The notes under the pieces are model-generated. The model had not been told where the DNA came from, made no database searches, and was given only the letters and a program-made list of their open reading frames with translations. From the NCBI RefSeq assembly GCF_945605565.1, contig NZ_OX216966.1:5448001-5512000 (forward strand): 64,000 bases of DNA, given 5' to 3'. The first letter of the stretch is position 1, and every line of letters begins with the position of its first letter. Below, one piece after another: positions 37,823 to 46,846 of this stretch. The translations under genes were made by a program, and so were the position numbers. This DNA comes from Paenibacillus dendritiformis (lineage in GTDB: Bacteria; Bacillota; Bacilli; Paenibacillales; Paenibacillaceae).

Positions 37823-37851
37823 ATTATACCTCCCGTCTTTTCAGAATTCAA
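37823..37851 (-). promoter_or_regulatory. Strong sigma-A promoter of the YhgE/Pip gene
   Basis: On the minus strand TTGAAT (37851-37846) and TATAAT (37828-37823) are separated by exactly 17 bases. Transcription would start about 60 bases before the ATG. The rest of 37756-38031 is AT-rich with no gene. Confidence 0.8.
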
Positions 37852-38031
37852 ACAGATTATTTTTGGCAATTCCCCTTAAAATGGTTCGAAAAGGATTAAA
37901 ATTGATATAAAAGCAACGATTTTCTCTTGTTTAAAAAAAATCGCGCACAGCCAGATCGCGGTATGGAAGAAAGTGACGGGCACCGGCGTTTGAAGCTACG
38001 AAAAATGTATGCGATGGCGAATCCGAACATG

Positions 38032-38067
38032 AAAAAACCTCCCTCTTCCCCAACGGGAAGAGAGAGG
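38032..38067 (-). terminator. Terminator of the nup operon
   Basis: CCTCTCTCTTCCC pairs with GGGGAAGAGGGAGG, followed on the minus strand by TTTTTT. It lies just downstream of nupQ. Confidence 0.9.
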
Positions 38068-38098
38068 CATAGGCCCGTCCATTCGCTTGCTGTTGATA

Positions 38099-39052
38099 TT
38101 ACCGCTTGCCCGGCTCATATGGCGCGCCAAGCGCAGATGGCGAATTGCTCTTGCCGGCCGTGAAGATCAGCACGAGAAGCGTCAGCACGTACGGCAGCAT
38201 GTAGAATACTTCCGTCGGTACCGCATTGGCGAAGGAGTACAGCTGAACCTGATCTCGCAGCGCCTGCGCGAAGCCGAAGAACAAAGCCGCGAACGTCGCG
38301 CCGACCGGATTCCAGCGGCCGAAGATAACCGCAGCCAGCGCAATATACCCCTGGCCGGAGATCGTGTTGGACGCGAAGCTGCTGTTCGCCGTCAGCGCAA
38401 TCGTCGCTCCGCCCAGTGCGGCAATCGATCCGCCGACCATGACGGCCCAGCCGCGCAGCCGGTTGACCTTCACCCCGGCTGTGTCCGCCGCTCCCGGGTG
38501 CTCGCCGACCGCCCGCAGTCGCAGACCGAGCGGCGTCTTGAACATCACGTAATAGACGATGATGACGAGCAGCAGCGCGATATACGTCGTCGGGTAAGAC
38601 TGGAAGAACGCTCTGCCGACGAACGGAAGATCGCTTAGCCAAGGAATGTGAATCCGGTGGAACACATTGCTGATGACCGGGGTCTCGGCCGCTCCGTCGA
38701 AGATGAGCTTCACCAGGAAGAAGGTGGAGCTGGCGGCGAGCATATTGACCACGATACCGCTTATGACCTGATTCGCCTTGAAGCGAACCGAAGCAATGAC
38801 ATGAATGCCTGAGAAGATAACGGTAAAGATAAGCGCGGCCAGACAGCCCAGCCATGGAGAAGCCGCACCCAGTCCCGCCTGTTCGGCATAATAAGCAACA
38901 ACCGCGGAGGAAAACGCGCCTGACACCATAAAGCCTTCCAAGCCGAGGTTGATAACCCCCGAACGCTCCGCAATGAGTCCGCCCAGCGCGGCGAAGACGA
39001 GTGCTGTTGCAAATACGAGAGTCCCGTTGATTAAAGATCCGAGCAATTCCAT
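38099..39052 (-). CDS. nupQ: Nucleoside ABC transporter permease (NupQ-like)
   Basis: 317 residues with about nine membrane helices. The LAAVIFGRWNPVGATFAALFFGF block is typical of the BPL_transp_2 permeases of guanosine/nucleoside transporters. It lies 3 bp after nupP, the last gene of the deoB-nupNOPQ set, and is followed by a terminator. The two permeases with the NupO ATPase bring in nucleosides that deoB and deoD break down. Confidence 0.88.
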   Translation of the reverse strand: MELLGSLINGTLVFATALVFAALGGLIAERSGVINLGLEGFMVSGAFSSAVVAYYAEQAGLGAASPWLGCLAALIFTVIFSGIHVIASVRFKANQVISGIVVNMLAASSTFFLVKLIFDGAAETPVISNVFHRIHIPWLSDLPFVGRAFFQSYPTTYIALLLVIIVYYVMFKTPLGLRLRAVGEHPGAADTAGVKVNRLRGWAVMVGGSIAALGGATIALTANSSFASNTISGQGYIALAAVIFGRWNPVGATFAALFFGFAQALRDQVQLYSFANAVPTEVFYMLPYVLTLLVLIFTAGKSNSPSALGAPYEPGKR

Positions 39053-39055
39053 CTG

Positions 39056-40132
39056 TTATCCCTCCCGCTTCGCCTTTTTGGAACGTGAAAACCGTGTCAA
39101 CAACCAACGGATAATGCCCGGTGCCGCGGCGAAGAAGATGATGATGCTGATAACCATCTTGATGACCTCGCCGGGAACGTTCGCTCCGAAGCTCATGCCC
39201 TGCGCTCCGTACATGAGCGCCCCGAACAGCGCAGCGGCCAGAAGGACGCCCAGCGCGCCGTTCATGCCAAGCAGTGCGACGGCGATGCCGTCGAAGCCGA
39301 TGCCGGACGTCACGGAGGAGATGGCCATATATTTGAAGACGCCCAGCACTTCCAGCGTACCGATCATGCCGCCAAGCATCCCCGAGAGGAAGAACGTGCG
39401 GGTAATGACCTTGGACACGTTCATACCGGCATATTCCGCCGCATGTCTGTTATTCCCTACGGCGCGGGTCTCATACCCCCACTTCGTCCGGTTCATATAC
39501 AGGTGATACCCGATAATGGCGATGATGACGATGAAGAATCCCCAATGGACGCGGGCCCCGCTCATCAAATCGCTGAGCCAGCCGATCTGGATACTGGCCG
39601 ATTCCTGAATGTTCTGCGAACGGGAGGTCCCCGACTCGGCCATGAACGCCTTGATGACCATATGGCTGATATAGAGCGCGGTCCAGTTCAGCATAATGCA
39701 GGAGATAACCTCGTTGATGCCCCGCTTCGTCTTGAGCAGACCGACAAGCGCCCCCCACAGACCGCCCAGAATCGTGCCCGCGATAATGGCCACGATGCCG
39801 TGCAGAATCGGCGGCAGCGATATCATATTGCCCACGACCAGCGCTCCGAGCGCTCCCATCACGATCTGGCCGTCCACCCCGATGTTGAACATGCCCGCTC
39901 GGAACGCAAGCGCAACGGCCAACCCGGCGAAAATAAGCGGCACGATCGCTCGCAGCGTCTCTCCCATGTCATAGGCGGAGCCGAAGATTTTCTCCACCAG
40001 GGACTGATAAGCCAGGAGCGGATCGTAGCCTCCGGCAAGCATAACGAGAGCTCCAATAATAATACCGAGGATGATGGCCACGAGAGAGATGATAACCGAT
40101 TCTTTGGCTAGCATCGATTTAAGCTTGTTCAT
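39056..40132 (-). CDS. nupP: Nucleoside ABC transporter permease (NupP-like)
   Basis: 358 residues, about nine or ten helices. FRAGMFNIGVDGQIVMGALGALVVG and GIGFDGIAVALLGMNGALGVLLAA are characteristic of the permease pair. Its start overlaps the end of nupO by 14 bp, with GGGGGGAACGTC before the ATG, so translation is coupled. Confidence 0.88.
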   Translation of the reverse strand: MNKLKSMLAKESVIISLVAIILGIIIGALVMLAGGYDPLLAYQSLVEKIFGSAYDMGETLRAIVPLIFAGLAVALAFRAGMFNIGVDGQIVMGALGALVVGNMISLPPILHGIVAIIAGTILGGLWGALVGLLKTKRGINEVISCIMLNWTALYISHMVIKAFMAESGTSRSQNIQESASIQIGWLSDLMSGARVHWGFFIVIIAIIGYHLYMNRTKWGYETRAVGNNRHAAEYAGMNVSKVITRTFFLSGMLGGMIGTLEVLGVFKYMAISSVTSGIGFDGIAVALLGMNGALGVLLAAALFGALMYGAQGMSFGANVPGEVIKMVISIIIFFAAAPGIIRWLLTRFSRSKKAKREG

Positions 40133-41660
40133 GACGTTCCCCCCCTTGATGCTTGCCGGCCATCATGAGACCCAGCTCTTGGTCTGTCGTTGTCTCCGGC
40201 GTCGTCTCCCCGACAATGCGCCCGTCGAACATGACGAGAATGCGGTCGGCCACATTCAAGATCTCTTCCAGCTCGAACGACACGAGCAGTACGGCCTTGC
40301 CTGCGTCGCGCTGGGCGATTAATTGCTTATGCACGAATTCGATCGCGCCGACGTCCAGCCCCCGCGTCGGCTGGGCTGCGACGAGCAGCTTCGGATCTTT
40401 GTCGATCTCGCGCGCGATAATGATCTTCTGCTGGTTCCCGCCGGACATCGCCCGCACCAGCGTATGGATGCTTGGCGTCCGGATATCGAACTCCTCGACA
40501 TACCGCTCCGCCACCTGCTTAACCGCCTGCTGATCCATGAAGCCTTTGCGTGTGAACTTCGGGCTGTCATACGATTTGAGCACGGAGTTCTCGCTGACGT
40601 CGAAGTCAAGCACCAGCCCATGCTTGTGCCGATCCTGAGGGATATAGGAAATACCCTTGTCCGAAGCGGCCCGCGGCGACGCATCCGTCACATCCTGTCC
40701 CGCCAGCCGAATCTGCCCGCCCGCGGTCCGGCGCATCCCGGTGATCGCCTCAATCAGCTCATTCTGACCGTTGCCGTCCACGCCGGCGATGCCGACAATC
40801 TCTCCGGCGCGCACTTGGAAGCTGACGTTGTCCACCGCATGCTGCCCGTGCTCGTCCTTCACGATCAGGTTGTCAACCTGAAGCATGACATCCTGCGGCG
40901 TTGCCGCCGCCTTGTCCGTCTTGAATTCGACATGCTTGCCGACCATCTTCTCGGCCAGCATCTCCGGATCCGTCTCGGACACAAGGACGGTGTCGATGAC
41001 TTTGCCCCGGCGGATGATCGTGCAGCGGTCCGCAACCTCCATAATTTCCTTCAGCTTGTGCGTAATGAGCAGAATCGACTTGCCTTCCGCGGCCAGCCGC
41101 TTCATGATGTGCAGCAATTCCTCGATCTCCTGCGGCGTGAGCACCGCGGTCGGCTCGTCGAAAATAATAATCTCGGCGCCGCGATACAGCGTTTTCATAA
41201 TTTCGACGCGCTGCTGCATGCCGACGGAGATCGACTCGATGACCGCCTCCGGCTTCACATTCAGCCCGTACTGCTCGGACAACTGCCGTATTTTCGCGGC
41301 AGCGCCCTTCAAATCCATCTTTATGCCTCGCGTCGGCTCCATGCCGAGCACGATATTTTCCGTAACCGTAAAAGGGTGAACAAGCTTGAAGTGCTGATGC
41401 ACCATGCCGATGCCGCATTCAATCGCCTTGTTCGGGCCATCCATCACAATCGGCTGGCCGTTCAGTTCAATACTGCCTTCATCAGGCTGATATAATCCGA
41501 ATACGATATTCATCAATGTCGATTTGCCGGCGCCGTTTTCGCCGAGAAGCGCATGAATTTCGCCTTTTTTCAACTGCAGGCTGATTTGATCGTTTGCTAC
41601 AATGCCGGGAAAGCGCTTTGTAATTCCTTTCAGCTCTAGTACGATATCTCCCTTGTGCAT
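40119..41660 (-). CDS. nupO: Nucleoside ABC transporter ATPase (NupO-like)
   Basis: About 513 residues with two ABC domains. The first has Walker A GENGAGKST, Walker B IIIFDEPTAVL and a Q-loop; the second has GVDGNGQNEL and signature RAMSGGNQQKIIIAR. This double-ATPase arrangement is typical of the sugar/nucleoside class with BmpA binding proteins. Start 41660 is chosen because GGAGGGG lies 8 bases upstream; the ORF begins 13 codons earlier without a site. Confidence 0.92.
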   Translation of the reverse strand: MHKGDIVLELKGITKRFPGIVANDQISLQLKKGEIHALLGENGAGKSTLMNIVFGLYQPDEGSIELNGQPIVMDGPNKAIECGIGMVHQHFKLVHPFTVTENIVLGMEPTRGIKMDLKGAAAKIRQLSEQYGLNVKPEAVIESISVGMQQRVEIMKTLYRGAEIIIFDEPTAVLTPQEIEELLHIMKRLAAEGKSILLITHKLKEIMEVADRCTIIRRGKVIDTVLVSETDPEMLAEKMVGKHVEFKTDKAAATPQDVMLQVDNLIVKDEHGQHAVDNVSFQVRAGEIVGIAGVDGNGQNELIEAITGMRRTAGGQIRLAGQDVTDASPRAASDKGISYIPQDRHKHGLVLDFDVSENSVLKSYDSPKFTRKGFMDQQAVKQVAERYVEEFDIRTPSIHTLVRAMSGGNQQKIIIAREIDKDPKLLVAAQPTRGLDVGAIEFVHKQLIAQRDAGKAVLLVSFELEEILNVADRILVMFDGRIVGETTPETTTDQELGLMMAGKHQGGERHEQA

Positions 41661-41725
41661 ATGGCGTTCCCCTCCGTAACACATCTCCCCGCCGGTCAAG
41701 CGGGCGGGGAGACGGTATGGTGAAA

Positions 41726-42760
41726 TTAAGTCGTCGGCACTTCAATCTCGCCGTTTACAATTTTTGCACGGTATTCTTCGACTTTGTCCAATATGTCCTT
41801 CGGCACGTTTTTGTCGGAAGTCGGCGCAATATCGACGCCTTTCTCCTTCAGACCCATCGAGGTTACCTTTCCGCCAGGGAAGTTGCCGTCCGCCAATGCC
41901 TTGGAAATCGTGTAGACCGCTTCGTCGACCTTCTTAATCATCGAGGTCAGCGTGACATCATCGCCGAACTCAAGCGACTGGTCCTTGTCTACGCCGATAA
42001 CCCACACGCGGTCGCCGCGCTTCACGCGCTCTTTCGCTTCATTGAACACGCCGTTCCCCGTCAAGCCCGATGCGTGGAAAATAATATCGACGCCATCGTC
42101 ATAGAGCGTGGAAGCAGCCGATTTCCCCATATCGACGCGGGTGAACTGTCCCGTGTAAATCGCTTTGAAGGAAGCATCCGGATTCACTGCCTTGACGCCT
42201 TCGCGGAAGCCGGCTTCGAAGCGCTTGATGACCGGAATCTCCATGCCGCCGACGAATCCGATTTTATTCGATTTCGTCATCGAGCCGGCGATAACGCCGA
42301 CCAGGAACGCGCCTTCGTTTTCTTTGAAGGAGACGGAAGCGACGTTCGGCACGATGATGTCCGAATCGACGATACCCAGCTTCGAGTCCGGATTTTCCTG
42401 CGCAATCTTCGTTACCGCCTTGTCGAGCGTGGCAGCAGTCGCCCAAGTCAGGTCATAGCCGCCCTTGACGAACTGATTCAAGTTTGGCTCCACTTCCCCG
42501 TCGTTTTTCGGCTCCAAATATTTGACTTCATAGCCAAGATCGTCGCGCAGCTTCTGCAGCCCTTCCCATGCGCTCTGATTGAACGATTTGTCGTTCACGC
42601 TTCCCATATCGGTAACCATCCCGACCTTGAGCTTCTTCCCGCCGTCTTCAGCGCCTTCGGCGCCGCCGGCGTTCGTCCCCCCGGACTTGTTGCCGCAGCC
42701 GGCCAGAGCGAAGGTGAACAATAGCATCGCTGATAAGACCAACAACATCGATTTTTTCAT
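41726..42760 (-). CDS. nupN: Nucleoside-binding BmpA-family lipoprotein (NupN-like)
   Basis: About 344 residues. The signal peptide ends in lipobox LAGC (Cys 22), then a glycine/glutamate-rich linker and the BmpA core: VGMVTDMGSVNDKSFNQSAWEGL, GIVDSDIIVPNVASVSFKENEGAFLVG and VIGVDKDQ. AGGGGG lies 8 bases before the ATG. It lies 65 bp after deoB and 65 bp before nupO. It captures nucleosides at the cell surface. Confidence 0.92.
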   Translation of the reverse strand: MKKSMLLVLSAMLLFTFALAGCGNKSGGTNAGGAEGAEDGGKKLKVGMVTDMGSVNDKSFNQSAWEGLQKLRDDLGYEVKYLEPKNDGEVEPNLNQFVKGGYDLTWATAATLDKAVTKIAQENPDSKLGIVDSDIIVPNVASVSFKENEGAFLVGVIAGSMTKSNKIGFVGGMEIPVIKRFEAGFREGVKAVNPDASFKAIYTGQFTRVDMGKSAASTLYDDGVDIIFHASGLTGNGVFNEAKERVKRGDRVWVIGVDKDQSLEFGDDVTLTSMIKKVDEAVYTISKALADGNFPGGKVTSMGLKEKGVDIAPTSDKNVPKDILDKVEEYRAKIVNGEIEVPTT

Positions 42761-42824
42761 GACGAGTTCCCCCTTGAGATTAATGAATCCTTCTTCGTCT
42801 TGCATCTATACTAAAGCGAGCACG

Positions 42825-44006
42825 TCAGCGGGCCGTCAACAGCGATAAAAAGCTGGTCCCGTGACCTGTTCCCGTGACGCCGAAGTTGTCTGCCAGCGTA
42901 GCGGCCAAATCGGCAAAGGTCGTGCGCACTCCGATGGAAGCGGTCTTGCCCGCAAACGTCGGATTGTAGATGAGAATCGGCACATACTCGCGCGTATGAT
43001 CCGTTCCGGCATGAATCGGGTCATTGCCGTGATCAGCCGTAATGATGAGCAGGTCTTTCTCGCCGACCCGTTCCATCATCTCCGGCAGCGCCCGGTCGAA
43101 CTCCTCCAGGCAGCGGGCGTAGCCCTCCGGATCGCGGCGGTGGCCGTATAGAGAATCGAAATCAACCAGGTTGGTAAAGATTAACCCTTTCCCCGCGTCC
43201 CCTAACCGTTCGATCGTCGTCTCGATGCCGTGCGCATTGCTCTTGGTAGGATAGGAATGATTGATTCCGCTTCCGGAGAAGATATCGTTAATTTTCCCCA
43301 CGGATACCACATCATACCCGCCCTCGGAGATGGAATTCAGCACCGTCTTCGCCGGCGGAGCAAGCGCGTAATCATGACGATTGGCGGTCCGCTTGAAGTT
43401 GCCCGGCTCGCCGACGTACGGCCGCGCGATAACGCGTCCGACGGCATATGGGGCGGTCAGCGTCATCTCCCTTGCAATCTCGCATGCCGCATACAGCTCT
43501 TCCAGCGGAATGATTTCCTCATGCGCCGCAATCTGGAAGACGCTGTCCGCGGACGTGTACACAATCCAGGCGCCGGTGCGCATCTGCTCTTCGCCGTACT
43601 CATTCAGCACATCCGTGCCGGAAGCGGGGCGGTTGCAGAGCACCTTGCGTCCCGTTTTCTCCTCGAAAGCCTTGATTAGCGGCTCGGGAAATCCTTCCGG
43701 GTAGACCTCGAACGGAATGTCGACATGCAGGCCCATCAGCTCCCAATGGCCGGTCATCGTATCTTTGCCGACGGAAGTTTCGGCCATTTTGCCGTAGAAG
43801 GCAAGCGGAGATGCGGCCGGAGGAATATGCGGCAGGTCCGCGATATTGCCCAGACCGAGCGCCTGCAGATTCGGAAGCTGAATCGCCGGTACGCGCTCCG
43901 CGATATGGCCGAGCGTATGAGAGCCGGCATCGCCGAAGCGTTCCGCATCCGGAAGCTCTCCGATTCCTACGCTATCCATGACGACGACACATACTCGTTC
44001 AAACAT
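42825..44006 (-). CDS. deoB: Phosphopentomutase
   Basis: About 393 residues. It interconverts ribose-1- and ribose-5-phosphate (or deoxy forms), linking nucleoside breakdown to the pentose pathway. The metal-binding block MDSVGIGELPDAE at the N terminus and ITADHGNDPIHAGTDHTREY near residue 325 are typical. Start 44006 has AGAGGAG upstream; the frame starts 9 codons earlier without a site. It heads the nup operon, an arrangement that pairs uptake with catabolism. Confidence 0.95.
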   Translation of the reverse strand: MFERVCVVVMDSVGIGELPDAERFGDAGSHTLGHIAERVPAIQLPNLQALGLGNIADLPHIPPAASPLAFYGKMAETSVGKDTMTGHWELMGLHVDIPFEVYPEGFPEPLIKAFEEKTGRKVLCNRPASGTDVLNEYGEEQMRTGAWIVYTSADSVFQIAAHEEIIPLEELYAACEIAREMTLTAPYAVGRVIARPYVGEPGNFKRTANRHDYALAPPAKTVLNSISEGGYDVVSVGKINDIFSGSGINHSYPTKSNAHGIETTIERLGDAGKGLIFTNLVDFDSLYGHRRDPEGYARCLEEFDRALPEMMERVGEKDLLIITADHGNDPIHAGTDHTREYVPILIYNPTFAGKTASIGVRTTFADLAATLADNFGVTGTGHGTSFLSLLTAR

Positions 44007-44164
44007 GTTTACCACTCCTCTTCTGTTATCCAAGTTGTCTAGACGGACACTCGCGCCGGCACTTGGCTTATCCGGCGAATGTCATGTAATATATACATGT
44101 ATAAATGTAATTATGGTTTTTCGACAGGCAATATATCCATATTCCTGCCGAGAAAGGAGAATCC

Positions 44165-44896
44165 ATGCTCAGCAGTTTACAGCACGTTTTTTTGTTACAG
44201 GACTTATCGGAGGAGGATTGCGACCATATCCTTCCCCTGCTCAAAACAAGAACCTATAAAAAGAACCAGGTACTCATCCATGAGGATGATGATAGTTCCG
44301 ATATATATATTTTGCGGCAGGGACTCGTAAAAGTATATCGTCTTTATCACGACAAGGAAATTATTTTGAACTTCCAGTTCCCCGGCGATATCATCGGCGA
44401 GATGGAGACCATTGCCACCTACCCTCGGCGCGTCGCTACCGTAGAAACGATGGAAACCTCCCATTTCTGGATTATGAACCGTTCCGATTTCATCTCGATC
44501 ATGGAAAGACACCCGTCGGTGCTGAAGCGGGCCTACAACCGGCTGCTCGATCATTTGAGCAACATGAACAACAAAGTCCGCTACCTGTCTTATCTGGACG
44601 TGCGGCTGAAGCTGGCGAACTTGCTCCTGGACCTCTACTACAATCTGGGCAAGCCTGCTGAATCCGCTTACAAGATCGACTGTAAAGTAACGCATCACCT
44701 CTTGGCCAACATGATTGGCGTGACCCGGGAATCGATCTCGAAGGTCATGCGCGAGCTGCAGGAGGAAGGTGTGCTGATGATGAATCAGAAATACATTTAC
44801 ATTACCGATTTGGAGAAGCTGCAATCGATGTGCGATGACATGGACGATTCGCCCGCTTACCGCAAATGGCGTTCGCAAGATATCTCCCAACCGTAA
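44165..44896 (+). CDS. Crp/Fnr-family transcription regulator
   Basis: 243 residues. A cyclic-nucleotide-binding-like beta barrel (about 10-130; GDIIGEMETIATYPRRVATVE) precedes a dimer helix and a winged helix with THHLLANMIGVTRESISKVMRELQEEGVL at about 180-210. There is no N-terminal cysteine cluster, so an iron-sulfur Fnr role is unlikely. AAAGGAG precedes the ATG. It is divergent from deoB and 280 bp upstream of deoD on the same strand, so it may regulate the nucleoside genes, though that is inference. The 158-bp intergenic region contains TACATGTA palindromes. Confidence 0.87.
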   Translation: MLSSLQHVFLLQDLSEEDCDHILPLLKTRTYKKNQVLIHEDDDSSDIYILRQGLVKVYRLYHDKEIILNFQFPGDIIGEMETIATYPRRVATVETMETSHFWIMNRSDFISIMERHPSVLKRAYNRLLDHLSNMNNKVRYLSYLDVRLKLANLLLDLYYNLGKPAESAYKIDCKVTHHLLANMIGVTRESISKVMRELQEEGVLMMNQKYIYITDLEKLQSMCDDMDDSPAYRKWRSQDISQP

Positions 44897-45076
44897 AAAT
44901 CCATGGTGCCGATAATGCGCCATGCAAGCATAGAACTGATAGCGGCTGCCGACGATAAGGTCGGGGCCGTTTGTCATATCTTGATTATAATTGGCGAAGA
45001 AGGCGCATTCAGTTACCAACCCGTCAATAATTTGGTGAAATTGTTCACAGAATATAAGGGCCCGCCATCACGGTTT

Positions 45077-45138
45077 TTGAATCCGCGTTCATGGTATCGT
45101 ATAAATACAAGTAACCGTTTTCATATTATATAACGGTT
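45077..45138 (+). promoter_or_regulatory. deoD promoter with inverted repeat at the transcription start
   Basis: TTGAAT (45077-45082) and TATAAA (45100-45105) are 17 bases apart. Directly after it AACCGTT (45113-45119) and AACGGTT (45132-45138) form an inverted repeat with a 12-base AT-rich spacer. It could be a repressor operator. Nothing else is evident in 44897-45076. Confidence 0.7.
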
Positions 45139-45176
45139 CCAAATTTAATTTGTGAAGGACAATGGAGGGATTCAGC

Positions 45177-45887
45177 ATGAGTATTCATTTGGAAGCACAA
45201 GTTGGAGACATTGCACCCGTCGCCTTGATGCCTGGCGATCCGCTTCGCGCGAAATACATCGCAGAAACGTTCCTTGAGAACGCCGTTTGCTACAATCAGG
45301 TGCGCGGCATGCTCGGATACACAGGAACCTATAAAGGACATAAAGTATCGATTCAAGGCTCCGGCATGGGAATTCCTTCCTTCTCCATATATGCGACGGA
45401 GCTGATTAAAGATTACGGCTGCAAAACCATCATCCGCATCGGAACCTGCGGCGCGATTCAAGAAGACGTGAAGCTGCGCGACGTGCTGCTGGCGCAAGCG
45501 GTATGCACCGACTCTTCCATCAACAAGCACTACTTCCCGGATGCCGAATTCGCTCCGATTGCGACATTCGATCTGCTCCGCAGCGCCTATGAGATCGGCC
45601 AGGAAAAAGGGCTTCATCTTCGGGTAGGGAACATCTTCTCTTCGGATCATTTCTATGCCGACAATGTAGAGATGCAGACGAAGATGGGCAAATATGGGGT
45701 TCTTGCCGTAGAAATGGAGACGGCGGCGCTTTATATTTTAGCGGCCAAGTACGGCATTGACGCCTTGGCGATGTTCACCGTCAGCGATCATATTCTGACC
45801 GGGGAGCAGACGACCGCCCAAGAGCGGCAGACAACGTTCAACGACATGATCGAAGTCGCGCTGGAGACGGCGATTCGCGGCCAATAA
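45177..45887 (+). CDS. deoD: Purine-nucleoside phosphorylase DeoD
   Basis: 236 residues, the normal length for the hexameric type. It splits purine nucleosides with phosphate to base and ribose-1-phosphate, the substrate of Deo[18 protein letters not shown] binds phosphate, RIGTCGAIQ is part of the base site, [10 protein letters not shown] binds the ribose, and FTVSDHIL carries the catalytic Asp. Start 45177 has GGAGGG upstream. A terminator hairpin follows. Confidence 0.96.
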   Translation: MSIHLEAQVGDIAPVALMPGDPLRAKYIAETFLENAVCYNQVRGMLGYTGTYKGHKVSIQGSGMGIPSFSIYATELIKDYGCKTIIRIGTCGAIQEDVKLRDVLLAQAVCTDSSINKHYFPDAEFAPIATFDLLRSAYEIGQEKGLHLRVGNIFSSDHFYADNVEMQTKMGKYGVLAVEMETAALYILAAKYGIDALAMFTVSDHILTGEQTTAQERQTTFNDMIEVALETAIRGQ

Positions 45888-45908
45888 GACAACCGGACAG
45901 ACAGGAAG

Positions 45909-45950
45909 AAGGGGCAGCCCGCGGTCGATGCCAAGACCGGGCTGCCCCTT
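45909..45950. terminator. Terminator after deoD
   Basis: AAGGGGCAGCCCG pairs with CGGGCTGCCCCTT (outer arms) with an inner GGTC/GACC. It separates deoD from the convergent small gene at 45961. Confidence 0.8.
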
Positions 45951-45960
45951 TGTATCATGC

Positions 45961-46266
45961 TCACTTCATCCGCACGGTCTTGCGGCTCAGCCGCTCCTCC
46001 CAACGCCGCATCTTCTCCCGCTTGATGCGCTTCAGTTCCTGCTCGGTCTCTTCATCCACGCCCAGGAGGCGGTGCAGATGGGCGGCAATGATAAGCAGCG
46101 CGAAGGCGCACCAGACGATGCCGAACCAGACGGCCGGCGTCCAGCCCGCCTTGAAAGACAGCGTCGGCAGCACGATCACAAGCATGACAAGTGCAGCTCC
46201 TATCGACAGGACATGCTTCCATATCCTACGCTTCGAAGAACGGAAATAAGACATTCGGTTCATCAT
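45961..46266 (-). CDS. Small membrane protein with charged tail, unrecognised
   Basis: About 101 residues. Two hydrophobic segments (about 20-40 and 45-65) are followed by a strongly charged helical tail (LKRIKREKMRRWEERLSRK). I do not recognise the family. Start 46266 has AAGGAG upstream. It lies between deoD (convergent) and yheA on the same strand, and terminators bound it, so it is likely real. Confidence 0.6.
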   Translation of the reverse strand: MMNRMSYFRSSKRRIWKHVLSIGAALVMLVIVLPTLSFKAGWTPAVWFGIVWCAFALLIIAAHLHRLLGVDEETEQELKRIKREKMRRWEERLSRKTVRMK

Positions 46267-46442
46267 GGGCAATCGCTCCTTCATCATCAACGATGGCAGC
46301 CGGCGGCGCCATCGTTCTGTTCTCCTATAGCTTGGCTATAGTAGAGCGTATGCCGCATCAATAGAGAACATGCCAGATTCGTTCCGGCCGCAGCATCTGC
46401 AGCACCTGCCTGCCGTGCCGGCCTCGCGCTTGGCGCGTCCGA

Positions 46443-46778
46443 TCAGCCGTACAGATGGCCGAGCGCATCCGATACGATCTTGTTCACATCCTGGATTACG
46501 ACCGCTAGCCGCTGTTCGGCTTCGAACAGCTTCGCTATCTCCGTATTCATGCTGATAACTTCATACAGCTTCTCCATTTTGTCCAGCTCCGACTGCTCCG
46601 GCATCTCGCCGGTCATCATCTTCTGCTGCATCTCCATCTGGCGCAGGCGGAAATCATCCAGCATCCGCTTGCTGTCCGCATCGGCCTCAATCGCCTTCAT
46701 TGCCGTCTCGACGGCTTTCGCCTCGTCCGATTGCTGCAAGGCGCGGGCCAATTCATGGGCTTGATCGTATACACTCAT
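46443..46778 (-). CDS. yheA: YheA/YlbF-family protein
   Basis: 111 residues, all helical: MSVYDQAHELARALQQSDEAKAVETAMKAIEADADSKRMLDDF followed by a glutamine-rich helix. This matches YheA, of the YlbF/YmcA (DUF964) group; YlbF and YmcA act in RNA maturation and biofilm/sporulation control, but YheA itself is uncharacterised. It lies next to yheB, as in Bacillus subtilis. Confidence 0.88.
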   Translation of the reverse strand: MSVYDQAHELARALQQSDEAKAVETAMKAIEADADSKRMLDDFRLRQMEMQQKMMTGEMPEQSELDKMEKLYEVISMNTEIAKLFEAEQRLAVVIQDVNKIVSDALGHLYG

Positions 46779-46846
46779 CCATTCTCATCCTTTCCGTTCT
46801 TCCTCGTTAGTCAGCATACCATACGGAGCGGCCCCTGTCGCGGGCG

